A stretch of DNA of 32,458 bases from Actinomycetes bacterium (GTDB lineage: Bacteria; Actinomycetota; Actinomycetes; Mycobacteriales; Mycobacteriaceae). This document shows, in pieces, positions 22,020-29,860 of this stretch (positions are counted from its first letter, which is position 1; every line of letters starts with the position of its first letter). Made by a program: the position numbers and the translations under genes. The stretch lies in assembly GCA_023460175.1 (NCBI GenBank), contig JAEWRC010000077.1, forward strand, positions 1-32,458, written 5' to 3'. Below the pieces are notes generated by a model. That model saw only the letters and a list, made by a program, of their open reading frames with translations. It had not been told where the DNA came from and did not search any database.

Positions 22020-23306
22020 TCAGTGGAACTGGCCCTCTTCGGTCGAGCCCGCGAGCGCGGTGGTGGAGCTGGTCGGGTCCACCGTGGTGGCGATCCGGTC
22101 GAAGTAACCGGCGCCGACCTCGCGCTGGTGCTTGGTGGCGGTGTAACCGCGCTCTTCGGCAGCGAACTCGCGTTCCTGCAGCTCGACGTAGGCGGACATC
22201 TGGTTGCGGGCGTAGCCGTGGGCCAGATCGAACATCGAGTAGTTGAGCGCGTGGAAGCCGGCCAGCGTGATGAACTGGAACTTGAAGCCCATCGCTCCGA
22301 GCTCCTTCTGGAACTTCGCGATCGTCGCGTCGTCCAGGTGCTGCTTCCAGTTGAACGACGGCGAGCAGTTGTAGGCCAGCATCTGGTCCGGGAATTCGCT
22401 CTTGACGCCCTCAGCAAACTTCTTGGCCAGCTCGAGGTCCGGGGTGCCGGTCTCCATCCAGATCAGGTCGGAGTACGGCGCGTAGGCCTTGGCGCGGGCG
22501 ATGCACGGCTCCAGGCCGTTCTGCACCCGGTAGAAGCCCTCGGCCGTGCGCTCACCGGTGATGAACGGGCGGTCGCGCTCGTCGACATCGGAGGTGATCA
22601 GCGTGGCGGCCTCGGCATCGGTGCGGGCGATGACCACGGTCGGGACGTCGGCCACATCGGCCGCGAGCCGGGCAGAGGTCAAAGTGCGGATGTGCTGCTG
22701 GGTGGGGATCAGCACCTTGCCACCGAGGTGGCCGCACTTCTTCTCCGAGGCCAGCTGGTCCTCCCAGTGCGAGCCGGCCACACCGGCCGCGATCATGGCC
22801 TTTTGCAGCTCGTAGACGTTGAGCGCGCCGCCGAAGCCGGCCTCGCCGTCGGCCACGATGGGGGCCAGCCAGTTCTCGATGGAGGTGTCGCCCTCGACCT
22901 TGGCGATCTCATCGGCACGCAGCAGCGCGTTGTTGATCCGGCGCACCACCTGCGGCACCGAGTTGGCCGGGTACAGGCTCTGGTCCGGGTAGGTGTGGCC
23001 GCTCAGGTTGGCGTCACCGGCGACCTGCCAGCCGGACAGGTAGATGGCCTTGAGGCCGGCGCGGACCTGCTGGACGGCCATGTTGCCGGTGAGCGCGCCG
23101 AGCGCGTTCACGAACTCCATGTCGTGCAGCTGGGACCAGAGCACCTCGGCGCCGCGACGGGCCAGGGTGGCCTCCTCGACCACGTGGCCCTGCAGGGCGA
23201 CGACGTCCTCGGGGCTGTAGGTGCGGGTGATGCCCTTCCAGCGCGGGTTGTGGTCCCAGTCGTGCTGGATCTGTTCGGGGGACTTGGGAGTGCCGACTGT
23301 CGACAT
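22020..23306 (-). CDS. icl: Isocitrate lyase Icl1
   Basis: A 428-residue isocitrate lyase, the same length as M. tuberculosis Icl1. It splits isocitrate into glyoxylate and succinate (glyoxylate shunt) and also acts as methylisocitrate lyase in mycobacteria. The catalytic cysteine is C191 in SEKKCGHLGGK. Other hallmarks are YLSGWQVAGDAN (89-100), VADGEAGFGG (151-160) and the late FQFITLAGFHALN. The ATG at 23306 has AAGGAG 5 bases upstream. The 282-base upstream region carries RamB/PrpR-like sites. The adjacent downstream gene, fadB2, is decayed. Cytoplasmic; expected to be induced on fatty acids or acetate. Confidence 0.98.
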   Translation of the reverse strand: MSTVGTPKSPEQIQHDWDHNPRWKGITRTYSPEDVVALQGHVVEEATLARRGAEVLWSQLHDMEFVNALGALTGNMAVQQVRAGLKAIYLSGWQVAGDANLSGHTYPDQSLYPANSVPQVVRRINNALLRADEIAKVEGDTSIENWLAPIVADGEAGFGGALNVYELQKAMIAAGVAGSHWEDQLASEKKCGHLGGKVLIPTQQHIRTLTSARLAADVADVPTVVIARTDAEAATLITSDVDERDRPFITGERTAEGFYRVQNGLEPCIARAKAYAPYSDLIWMETGTPDLELAKKFAEGVKSEFPDQMLAYNCSPSFNWKQHLDDATIAKFQKELGAMGFKFQFITLAGFHALNYSMFDLAHGYARNQMSAYVELQEREFAAEERGYTATKHQREVGAGYFDRIATTVDPTSSTTALAGSTEEGQFH

Positions 23307-23482
23307 CTTGGCTCCTTGCGGATTTCGAGTAGATCATCTGTCAAGCCGCTGAGACGTTGCCGGGATCGCCGGATTGTTAACGCTTAGTCAGCTTCACGGG
23401 TGCGTTGTGAACACCATGCCACCATCCATATGCGCAGGTCCACCCGATTTCGTTGCCAACTTCAGCCACGGCCGACAACAAT

Positions 23483-23508
23483 CTTGCAAAGTTTGCGAAG
23501 ATTCTTCG
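23483..23508 (-). promoter_or_regulatory. RamB/PrpR-type operator cluster upstream of icl1
   Basis: On the + strand TTGCAAAG (23484) and TTGCGAAG (23493) are direct repeats nine bases apart; on the - strand the first reads GCAAACTTTGCAAG, close to the known RamB consensus AAACTTTGCAAA. A perfect palindrome CGAAGA-T-TCTTCG (23496-23508) follows immediately. The cluster lies about 180-200 bases before the icl1 ATG. ramB is encoded nearby. Confidence 0.6.
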
Positions 23509-23588
23509 AACTAAACCGATCCAGTAGCTACTCGCCGGTAACAACATTGCCGCAGGTCAACCCGGATAAATACCGGACAAGCGTACTG

Positions 23589-24410
23589 TTAGATCCTGAA
23601 GAGCGCCGCGACGGCTTTGACGTCGTCCCCGACGGCATATGTGAGCGTTGTAACAGGGCGATCGGACAGCTCCGCGCCGAACATCTCGGTCGACCCGGCG
23701 GGATACACGTGGGTGAGGATCTCGAGTTTGTCGTTGAGCGCCACCGGTGCGTCGTGCTCGATGGTCACCCGCAACGGGGCGCCGAGCAGCTCCGGATGCG
23801 AGTGCAGATGGTCCTCGATGACGGTCCAGTACACCGAGTTGTTCATGTGATCGAACAGGTCGATGTCGGACACCCGGACCGGATACGGACGGATCTCGGC
23901 CGCGTCCGCACGCGAACCCGCCTTCAGATAGGCCTTCCAGCGCAGACGCTGAACCTCGGTGGTGCGGCGCAGGCCCTCGAGGAAGTCATCGGAGATGCGC
24001 GCCGGGCCCTGGGTCTCCCGGTTGATGTTGATCCAGAACGCCTCGGATTCCATCAGGCCGCCCTTGCGGCCATCGATGCGCACGCGCATCTCGCACCAGC
24101 GGTTGGACGTGCCCGAACACCAGCGCCGCAGGCGCAGCATGTCCTGGAACTCGATCGGCCGGATCAGGTCGACCATGGTGCGACGCACGATCCACAGCGG
24201 ATGGGTCTGCTCGAAGCCGAGTTCGCGCAGGTGGTCCGACCCGATGTCCTGGATGTGGCGGCACGCCGCGTCGAAGCGCAGTCGGCCGTCGCGGTCGATG
24301 TCGCCGACGCGCAGCGGCCACTCGCGGTTGAACACGTCCGGATGCGGATCGGGCACCGGCATCAACGTCTTACCCAGTCCCGCACTCACCGTCGCACCAC
24401 TTCCCGCCAT
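23589..24410 (-). CDS. Acyl-ACP thioesterase-like protein (Rv0466-like)
   Basis: A 273-residue double-hotdog protein of the acyl-ACP thioesterase family. The first hotdog has EWPLRVGDIDRDGRLRFDAA, IQDIGSDHLRELGF and HPLWIVRRTMVDLIRPIEF (quoted in parts). The second has VRVSDIDLFDHMNNSVYWTVIE, where D-x-N/H residues of the DHMNNSVY loop are the expected catalytic site. It should release fatty acids from an acyl carrier or CoA; the substrate is not known. The ATG at 24410 has GAGGGGG 6 bases upstream. A GTG at 24389 would give a length closer to the M. tuberculosis annotation. It diverges from ramB (131 bases) and lies upstream of icl1 in the same direction. Confidence 0.88.
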   Translation of the reverse strand: MAGSGATVSAGLGKTLMPVPDPHPDVFNREWPLRVGDIDRDGRLRFDAACRHIQDIGSDHLRELGFEQTHPLWIVRRTMVDLIRPIEFQDMLRLRRWCSGTSNRWCEMRVRIDGRKGGLMESEAFWININRETQGPARISDDFLEGLRRTTEVQRLRWKAYLKAGSRADAAEIRPYPVRVSDIDLFDHMNNSVYWTVIEDHLHSHPELLGAPLRVTIEHDAPVALNDKLEILTHVYPAGSTEMFGAELSDRPVTTLTYAVGDDVKAVAALFRI

Positions 24411-24511
24411 CGCATTCCCCCTCGCCGACCAGCCCCTCCACCCGGTTGCGATCATGCCAGCCCAGCCGGTCCCCCAGCCAGCCGCGCGCAGCTGCCAAGG
24501 CTGCGAAGGTC

Positions 24512-24534
24512 GGGTTAACAACCCCGAGTAGCCT
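24512..24534 (+). promoter_or_regulatory. ramB promoter: -10 TAGCCT with an inverted repeat in the spacer
   Basis: TAGCCT (24529-24534) ends 7 bases before the GTG at 24542, a leaderless arrangement. GGGTT-AAC-AACCC (24512-24524) is a perfect 5-bp-arm repeat between the -35 position and the -10, a possible autoregulatory operator. Confidence 0.5.
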
Positions 24535-24541
24535 GGTCGGC

Positions 24542-25963
24542 GTGTCCAAGACGTTCGTCGGCTCCCGGGTTCGGCAGCTGCGCAACGAGCGCGGGTTCAG
24601 TCAGGCCGCGCTGGCACAGCTGCTCAAGATCTCACCGAGCTACCTGAACCAGATCGAGCACGACGTGCGACCGCTGACCGTGCCCGTGCTGTTGCGCATC
24701 ACCGAGGTGTTCGGGGTCGACGCGACGTTCTTCGCCTCCCAGGACGACACCCGGCTGATCGCCGAGTTGCGCGAGGTCACCCTGGACCGCGACCTGGACC
24801 TCGATGTGGACCTCGCCGAGGTGGCCGAACTCGTCGGCGCGCACCCGAAACTGGCCAAGGCCATGGTCAATCTGCATCAGCGGTACCGCCGGACCAAGGC
24901 CCAGCTGACCTCCGCCACCGAGGGGCGGTTCCACCTCAACGCCGAGGGCAGCGGCACCGGAGCCATCACCATGCCGCACGAAGAGGTGCGTGACTACTTC
25001 TACCAACGCCAGAACTATCTGGACGAATTGGACACCGCCGCAGAGGATCTCACCGTCCGGATCCGAATGCACCGCGGCGATCTGGCCGGCGACATCGCCC
25101 AGCGCCTGTCCCAGCTGCACGGGGTGCGCATCGTCAAGCGCATCGACCTCGGCGACACGGTGCTGCACCGCTATACCCCGGAAACCCGGACGCTGGAGAT
25201 GAGCGCGCACCTGTCCGGCGGCCAGCAGGTGTTCCGCCTCGCGACCGAACTGGCCTACCTGGAGTTCGGCGCGTTGATCGACGAGAAGGTCGACGAGGGT
25301 AAGTTCACCAGCGACGAGTCCCGCACGCTGGCCCGCCTCGGCCTGGCCAACTACTTCGCCGCCGCGGTGGTGTTGCCCTACGGCCAGTTCCACGACGTCG
25401 CCGAGCGGTTCCGCTACGACATCGAACGGCTCTCGGCGTTCCACTCGACCAGTTACGAGACCATCTGCCACCGGCTTTCGACGCTGCAACGCCCGTCCAT
25501 GCGGGGCGTGCCGTTCTCCTTCGTCCGGGTGGACCGCGCGGGCAACATGAGCAAGCGCCAGTCCGCCACCGGTTTCCACTTCTCCTCCTCCGGCGGCACC
25601 TGCCCGCTGTGGAACGTCTACGAGACGTTCGCCCACCCCGGCAAGATCCTGGTGCAGATCGCCGAGATGCCCGACGGGCGCAACTACATGTGGGTGGCAC
25701 GCACCGTCGAACGCCGCGCGGCCCGATACGGCGAGCCGGGCAAGACCTTTGCGATCGGTCTGGGTTGCGAACTGCGCCACGCCCACCGGCTGATCTACTC
25801 CGAGGGCCTGGACCTCTCCGGCGGGGTCGCCACCCCGATCGGCGCCGGCTGCCGGGTCTGCGAACGGGACAACTGCCCGCAGCGGGCCTTCCCCGCGCTG
25901 GGCCGCGCCCTGGACCTCGATGAGCACCGCAGCACCGTGTCCCCGTACCTGGTCAAGCATTAG
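24542..25963 (+). CDS. ramB: Transcriptional regulator RamB
   Basis: A 473-residue regulator of acetate and glyoxylate metabolism. An HTH_XRE domain occupies about 7-62 (RQLRNERGFSQAALAQLL and SPSYLNQIEHDVRPLT). A helical linker leads to an ImmA/IrrE-like (DUF955) domain near 240-300, where ATELAYLEFGALIDE stands in place of a metalloprotease HExxH, so it is non-catalytic. The C-terminal domain binds acyl-CoA or a cluster in relatives; here CRVCERDNC gives C437, C440 and C445, resembling the Fe-S site described for PrpR. M. tuberculosis RamB represses icl1 (established). The GTG at 24542 is supported by the -10 spacing and by the family length (474). It precedes the CMD-like gene by 11 bases. 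Confidence 0.95.
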   Translation: MSKTFVGSRVRQLRNERGFSQAALAQLLKISPSYLNQIEHDVRPLTVPVLLRITEVFGVDATFFASQDDTRLIAELREVTLDRDLDLDVDLAEVAELVGAHPKLAKAMVNLHQRYRRTKAQLTSATEGRFHLNAEGSGTGAITMPHEEVRDYFYQRQNYLDELDTAAEDLTVRIRMHRGDLAGDIAQRLSQLHGVRIVKRIDLGDTVLHRYTPETRTLEMSAHLSGGQQVFRLATELAYLEFGALIDEKVDEGKFTSDESRTLARLGLANYFAAAVVLPYGQFHDVAERFRYDIERLSAFHSTSYETICHRLSTLQRPSMRGVPFSFVRVDRAGNMSKRQSATGFHFSSSGGTCPLWNVYETFAHPGKILVQIAEMPDGRNYMWVARTVERRAARYGEPGKTFAIGLGCELRHAHRLIYSEGLDLSGGVATPIGAGCRVCERDNCPQRAFPALGRALDLDEHRSTVSPYLVKH

Positions 25964-25974
25964 GAAGGTGTCCC

Positions 25975-26544
25975 TTGCCCCACGAACCCGAGCGCCACGA
26001 ACTCGAGCCCGCCCGCGTCCCGGTCAGCAGCACCGTGCGCGACGTCGGCCCCATCAACTGGGTGATCTGCCGGCTCGGCGCGCGCGGCATCCGTGCGCCG
26101 CAGTTCCACCTGTTCAACGCGTTGTCCCGGCACAGCGCGCTGTTCTGGACGTGGCTGCCGTTCTCCGGGGTCCTGCTGTACTGGGGCCGACTGTCCCGCC
26201 AGGACGCCGAGACCGTGATCCTGCGGGTGGGTTCGCTGCGGGACTGCGAGTACGAACTGCAGCAGCATCGCCGCCTGGCACGCAGCCGCGGCCTCGATGA
26301 TGCGTTGCAGCAGAAGATCTTCGTCGGCCCTGACGCGGCGGGCCTGACCGACCGTCAGCGCGCGCTGTTGCGCGCCACCGACGAGTTCGTCCTGGACCGT
26401 GGTGTGACTGCGGCGACCTGGGCCACGCTGGCCACCCACCTCAACACCAAGCAGCTCATCGAATTCTGCATGCTGGCCGGGCAATACGACACGCTGGCCG
26501 CAACGATGAACACCCTGAAGCTGCCGATGGACTTCCCGGACTAG
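25975..26544 (+). CDS. Carboxymuconolactone-decarboxylase-family protein (Rv0464c-like)
   Basis: A 189-residue AhpD/CMD-like helical protein. The core motif is VILRVGSLRDCEYELQQH (81-98), where AhpD would have CxxC; here only C91 is present with E94 and H98, the arrangement of the non-peroxidase branch. A second helix pair, RALLRATDEF and TKQLIEFCMLAGQYDTLA, completes the bundle. Function unknown; a hydrolase or redox role is possible. The start is an uncommon TTG at 25975, supported by GGAAGG at 6-base spacing and by the position 11 bases behind ramB, so the two are cotranscribed. Its TAG stop lies in a CTAG shared with the convergent gene. Confidence 0.87.
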   Translation: MPHEPERHELEPARVPVSSTVRDVGPINWVICRLGARGIRAPQFHLFNALSRHSALFWTWLPFSGVLLYWGRLSRQDAETVILRVGSLRDCEYELQQHRRLARSRGLDDALQQKIFVGPDAAGLTDRQRALLRATDEFVLDRGVTAATWATLATHLNTKQLIEFCMLAGQYDTLAATMNTLKLPMDFPD

Positions 26545-27476
26545 CCGGGTATCCCCCCGAAGGTCTCGGTGTCCTCGGCGGTCACCACGAAGCCCTGGGG
26601 CGGTCCGCCCACCGCCGCGAGACACGCGACGCCGCCGTCTTCGAGCGCCATGCAGGTGCCGCCGTGGGAATCGATGCGATGCCCGGCCGGGAGCTCGCGG
26701 ACCGGGCCCGGATAGGTCGGCGTGCTGAACGGCGGGTTGGCCGCCTTGCGGGTGCCCACCGCCCCGGGGACGCGGGTGAACACCTCGTCGTCGCCGTTGT
26801 CGACGCCCGGAAGCTCACCGTCACAGGCGATCTCGCCGCCGCTGAACATCCCGATCTTGCAGGTGAGTCCACCGCTGACGCTGAACACCGGGAACGTGTT
26901 CTTCGGCCCCATGCCCACGATGTAGCTGTCGTCGCTGCCGATGAAGTCGTTGGGGTCCGGCACATCGGCGGGCAGGCCCGCGGTCCGCGGACCGATCCCG
27001 GTGCCGTCGGCCGAGACCGTCATCCACGCCGAAACCGGAGTGCCCTTGGTGCACACCGTCTTCGGGCCCTCGTCCACGGCGCACTGGAAGTCGGCGAAGC
27101 TGATCTTGTACCCGACCTCGAGCACCCGTGCAGCGCCGCCGGTCGGCTTGACGAACTGCGGTGTGGCGGTGGCGCGCAAGCCGCGGCTGTAGCTGTCACC
27201 GGACAGCACGATCTCGTTGGCCGCCGTCGGCGCTCCGGGCAGCGGCCCGTCGCAACCGGCGCGCCCCTGCGCGGGTCGCATGGCGCACAGCAGCCCGTCG
27301 GGCGTCTGAAAGTACACCTCGCCGCCGTTGGCGGAGCTGTCCAGGTAGCGCTCGACGGGCGCCGGCTGATACCCGCTGAGGTCTGGGGCCGCGGGGGCGG
27401 CCCCCGCGGGTCCCGCCACGCACAACGAAAGCGGCGCCGCTATGGCTGCCGCTGCGAAAACTGCCGCGGATCGCAT
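26541..27476 (-). CDS. Secreted protein with a duplicated four-cysteine module
   Basis: A 311-residue exported protein that I cannot assign to a named family. A Sec signal peptide ends near AGAAPAAP (about 26-31). The mature part is two copies of one module about 142 residues apart. Copy 1 has C64/C75 (GLLCAM to GCDGPLPG) and C132/C142; copy 2 has C206/C218 (GLTCKI to ACDGELPG) and C275/C285. Each copy therefore holds two close cysteine pairs, fitting four disulfides outside the membrane. In M. tuberculosis I recall a short membrane protein (Rv0463) here instead. The ATG at 27476 is one base past the lpdC stop, so it is probably translated from the lpdC mRNA, without its own ribosome site. 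Its stop overlaps that of the CMD gene. Confidence 0.8.
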   Translation of the reverse strand: MRSAAVFAAAAIAAPLSLCVAGPAGAAPAAPDLSGYQPAPVERYLDSSANGGEVYFQTPDGLLCAMRPAQGRAGCDGPLPGAPTAANEIVLSGDSYSRGLRATATPQFVKPTGGAARVLEVGYKISFADFQCAVDEGPKTVCTKGTPVSAWMTVSADGTGIGPRTAGLPADVPDPNDFIGSDDSYIVGMGPKNTFPVFSVSGGLTCKIGMFSGGEIACDGELPGVDNGDDEVFTRVPGAVGTRKAANPPFSTPTYPGPVRELPAGHRIDSHGGTCMALEDGGVACLAAVGGPPQGFVVTAEDTETFGGIPG

Positions 27477-27477
27477 A

Positions 27478-28872
27478 TCAGAAGTTGATCATGTGCCCGG
27501 TCAGCCCGTGGAAACATTCCTGCAGGGCCTCCGACAGGGTCGGGTGGGTGTGCACGTTGCGGGCCAGTTCGTTGACCGTCAGATCCCACTTCTGGGCCAG
27601 GGTCAGCTCGGGCAGCAGCTCCGAGACGTCCGGGCCGATCAGGTGCCCGCCGATGAGTTCGCCGTACTTGGCGTCGGCGATCAACTTGACGAAACCGGTG
27701 GGATCTCCCAGCCCGTGCGCCTTGCCGTTGGCGGTGAACGGGAACTTGGCCACCTTGACGTCGTAGCCCTCCTCCTTGGCCTGCTCTTCAGTCAACCCGA
27801 AGCTGGCCACCTGCGGCTGGCAGAACGTCGCGCGCGGCATCATCCGGTAATCCCCGAGTGTCAGCGTCTCGGCGCCGGCGATGGTCTCGGCGGCGACCAC
27901 GGCCTGGGCCTCGGCGACATGCGCCAACTGCAGCTTGCCGGTGACATCGCCGATGGCGTAGATGTGGCCCACGTTCGTGCGCATGTAGTCGTCGATGCCG
28001 ATGGCCTGACGGTCGGTCAACTGCACCCCGGCGGCGTCGAGGCCGTAGCCCTCGATATTGGGCGCAAAACCGATGGCCTGCAACACCTTGTCGGCCTGCA
28101 GTTCCTCGCTGTTGCCGTCCTTGCTGACCGCGACGGTGACCGACGACCCGTTGTCGGTGATCGACTCGACCTTGGTCCCGGTCAGGATCTTCACGCCGAG
28201 TTTCTTGTACTGCTTCTCGATCTCCTTGGAGACCTCGACGTCCTCGTTCGGCAGCGCCCGCGGCAGGAACTCGACGATGGTGACGTCGACCCCGTAGTTG
28301 GTGAAGATGTAGGCAAACTCCATGCCGATGGCGCCGGCCCCGGCGATGATCAGCGAGGACGGCAGCTCCCGGGACAGGATCTGGTTCTCGTAGGTCACCA
28401 CGTTCTCCGACAGCGAGGTGCCGGGCACCAGCCGGGTGCTGCTGCCGGTGGCGATGATCGCGTTGTCGAATTCGACGCTCTCGGTGCCGCCCTCGTTGAG
28501 CGCGACCTCGAGGGTGTTGGCCCCGGTGAACTTGCCGTAACCGTGAATCTCGGTGATCTTGTTCTTCTTCATCAGGAAGTGCACCCCGGCCACCCGGCCG
28601 TCGGCCACCTTGCGGCTGCGATCGAAGGCCGCACCGTAATCGAAGCTGGCCTCCCCGCTGATGCCGAAGGTCTTGGCCTGCTTGGTGAACAGGTGCGCCA
28701 ACTCCGCATTGCGCAGCAGCGCCTTGGACGGGATGCAACCCACATTCAGGCACACACCACCCCAGTACTTCGGTTCGACGATGGCGGTTTTCAGTCCGAG
28801 TTGCGCGGCGCGGATGGCGGCAACGTAACCACCTGGGCCAGCTCCGAGCACGACGACGTCAAAGTGAGTCAC
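27478..28872 (-). CDS. lpdC: Dihydrolipoamide dehydrogenase LpdC
   Basis: A 464-residue flavoprotein, identical in length to M. tuberculosis LpdC. It reoxidises lipoyl groups of the pyruvate and branched-chain dehydrogenase complexes and of the peroxynitrite reductase system. FAD motif: VVVLGAGPGGYVAA (6-19). Redox disulfide: C41 and C46 in GGVCLNVGCIPSK. NAD motif: IAGAGAIGMEFA. The acid-base dyad is H443 and E448 in HTHPTLSEALQE, contributed by the partner subunit. The GTG at 28872 lies 7 bases after a TAGGCT hexamer, with no properly spaced ribosome site, so it is probably leaderless. The secreted-protein gene follows after one base. Confidence 0.97.
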   Translation of the reverse strand: MTHFDVVVLGAGPGGYVAAIRAAQLGLKTAIVEPKYWGGVCLNVGCIPSKALLRNAELAHLFTKQAKTFGISGEASFDYGAAFDRSRKVADGRVAGVHFLMKKNKITEIHGYGKFTGANTLEVALNEGGTESVEFDNAIIATGSSTRLVPGTSLSENVVTYENQILSRELPSSLIIAGAGAIGMEFAYIFTNYGVDVTIVEFLPRALPNEDVEVSKEIEKQYKKLGVKILTGTKVESITDNGSSVTVAVSKDGNSEELQADKVLQAIGFAPNIEGYGLDAAGVQLTDRQAIGIDDYMRTNVGHIYAIGDVTGKLQLAHVAEAQAVVAAETIAGAETLTLGDYRMMPRATFCQPQVASFGLTEEQAKEEGYDVKVAKFPFTANGKAHGLGDPTGFVKLIADAKYGELIGGHLIGPDVSELLPELTLAQKWDLTVNELARNVHTHPTLSEALQECFHGLTGHMINF

Positions 28873-28879
28873 GTCCCTC

Positions 28880-28885
28880 AGCCTA
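28880..28885 (-). promoter_or_regulatory. lpdC -10 element TAGGCT
   Basis: Ends 7 bases before the GTG at 28872, within the 48-base gap after the Rv0461-like gene. It predicts +1 at about 28873. Confidence 0.55.
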
Positions 28886-28920
28886 GTAGGCGGCCGGACC
28901 GCCTCGCCCAGGGTTGGGGC

Positions 28921-29526
28921 TCAGGGGGTGATCCAGCCGAAGACGTACATTCCATACAGCGCGGCGGCGGCCAGACCCGCGGCGAACGGCGCCGTCATCA
29001 CCGCGATCGAGGTCACCGAGAGCAGCGGGCGCCGTTCGACCATCGCCAACAACAGCCCCGCGACGGTGCACACGATGACCATCAGCAACACCGCGAGTTC
29101 GGGTCCGGCCTTGTCCATGGCCTGGAACCACCAGTAGTACAACCCGGCCCCGGCTGCCGCCGCCGGCACCCACACCGCCAGCGTGAGCAGGACGAACTTC
29201 CACCATTTGACGTGGACCAACTGGCTCGGGACGACGTGGGGCTGGGCGGGCACCGGAACCGGTTCGGACCGTGTGACCACGCCATTCCCGTCGGCGCCAT
29301 TCCCGTCGGCCGCCTCGTCGGGGGCCGCGTCCTCGGCGATGTCGCGTTCGGCGCGATCGAGTGCCGCCTCGGCCTCGGCGGCCTCCTCGGGGCTGCCCCA
29401 CAGGCTCAGCGGCTCGGGATGCGGGCCGGTGTCGAAGATGGGTGCCGGGTGCGGCTCGGTGAGCGGCATCTCGCCGGTGTCGAGGCGCTGCGCCGGGGTG
29501 AACCAGGGTGATTTCGACTCAGGCAC
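28921..29526 (-). CDS. Membrane protein with acidic N-terminus (Rv0461-like)
   Basis: A 201-residue protein. The first 100 residues are hydrophilic and acidic (EEAAEAEAALDRAERDIAED), including a GNGADGNG repeat. Three membrane helices follow: about 111-133 (FVLLTLAVWVPAAAAGAG), 143-163 (LAVLLMVIVCTVAGLLLAMV) and 170-197 (AVMTAPFAAGLAAAALYG). It opens with SPWFTPAQRLDTGEMPLTEP, which looks like a conserved short linear motif. Function unknown. The GTG at 29526 overlaps the end of the Rv0460-like gene by 8 bases, so the two are translationally linked. lpdC follows 48 bases downstream with its own promoter. Confidence 0.86.
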   Translation of the reverse strand: MPESKSPWFTPAQRLDTGEMPLTEPHPAPIFDTGPHPEPLSLWGSPEEAAEAEAALDRAERDIAEDAAPDEAADGNGADGNGVVTRSEPVPVPAQPHVVPSQLVHVKWWKFVLLTLAVWVPAAAAGAGLYYWWFQAMDKAGPELAVLLMVIVCTVAGLLLAMVERRPLLSVTSIAVMTAPFAAGLAAAALYGMYVFGWITP

Positions 29527-29797
29527 CGTGCACCACCTGGATCAGGACCAGCACGGCGAACCAGCCCGGCGCGATCGCCAGGATGAACGCGCCCACGGTG
29601 GTCATCCAGCGTCGGCTGGCGGTCAGGATGAACAGCAGGCCCAGCACGGTCGGAACTCCGAGGACCAGCGCGATGACGGCGTCGGGCCGCAGCGACGCCT
29701 GCACCTGCAGCGTCGCCAGGACACCCAGGACAACACCGACCGCGGCGCCGATCAGCATCGCGCCGGTCAGTTGCCACGCCCTCGGCAAGGGAATCAC
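29519..29797 (-). CDS. Small hydrophobic membrane protein (Rv0460-like)
   Basis: About 92 residues, almost entirely hydrophobic, with three predicted helices: GAMLIGAAVGVVLGVLATL, AVIALVLGVPTVLGLLFIL and VGAFILAIAPGWFAVLVLI. Short basic turns (SRRWMT) separate them. Function unknown; always next to the Rv0461-type gene. Three GTG codons compete. I chose the one at 29797 (protein opens IPLPRAWQL) because a TACTGT hexamer ends 7 bases before it. The GTGs at 29803 and 29830 would add 2 or 11 residues. The stop overlaps the start of the Rv0461-like gene. Confidence 0.72.
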   Translation of the reverse strand: MIPLPRAWQLTGAMLIGAAVGVVLGVLATLQVQASLRPDAVIALVLGVPTVLGLLFILTASRRWMTTVGAFILAIAPGWFAVLVLIQVVHGA

Positions 29798-29804
29798 GAT
29801 CACG

Positions 29805-29810
29805 ACAGTA
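29805..29810 (-). promoter_or_regulatory. -10 element TACTGT of the Rv0460/Rv0461-like pair
   Basis: Ends 7 bases before the GTG at 29797, implying a leaderless mRNA, and lies inside the longest possible frame, which argues against the upstream GTG at 29830. Confidence 0.42.
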
Positions 29811-29860
29811 CGACGCCGCGCAGCGCCCACCGCGCATCAGCGGGGGCGTGGTTCACACAG

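Noticed and set aside
23339..23344. Perfect TTGACA on the - strand, 33 bases before the icl1 ATG
   Set aside because: No acceptable -10 hexamer lies 16-18 bases downstream, so I do not call it a promoter.
22023..23387. A 454-codon open frame antisense to icl1
   Set aside because: Low-complexity Gly/Arg/Val content and exact coextension with icl1 mark it as a shadow.
23562..23576. CCGG-N7-CCGG hairpin just past the Rv0466-like stop
   Set aside because: A four-base-pair stem with a seven-base AT loop is too weak to call a terminator.
27442..29511. A 689-codon open frame on the + strand, antisense to lpdC and the Rv0461-like gene
   Set aside because: High GC removes stops from antisense frames; the composition is His/Gly/Arg-rich with no domain, and the opposite strand carries strongly conserved proteins.
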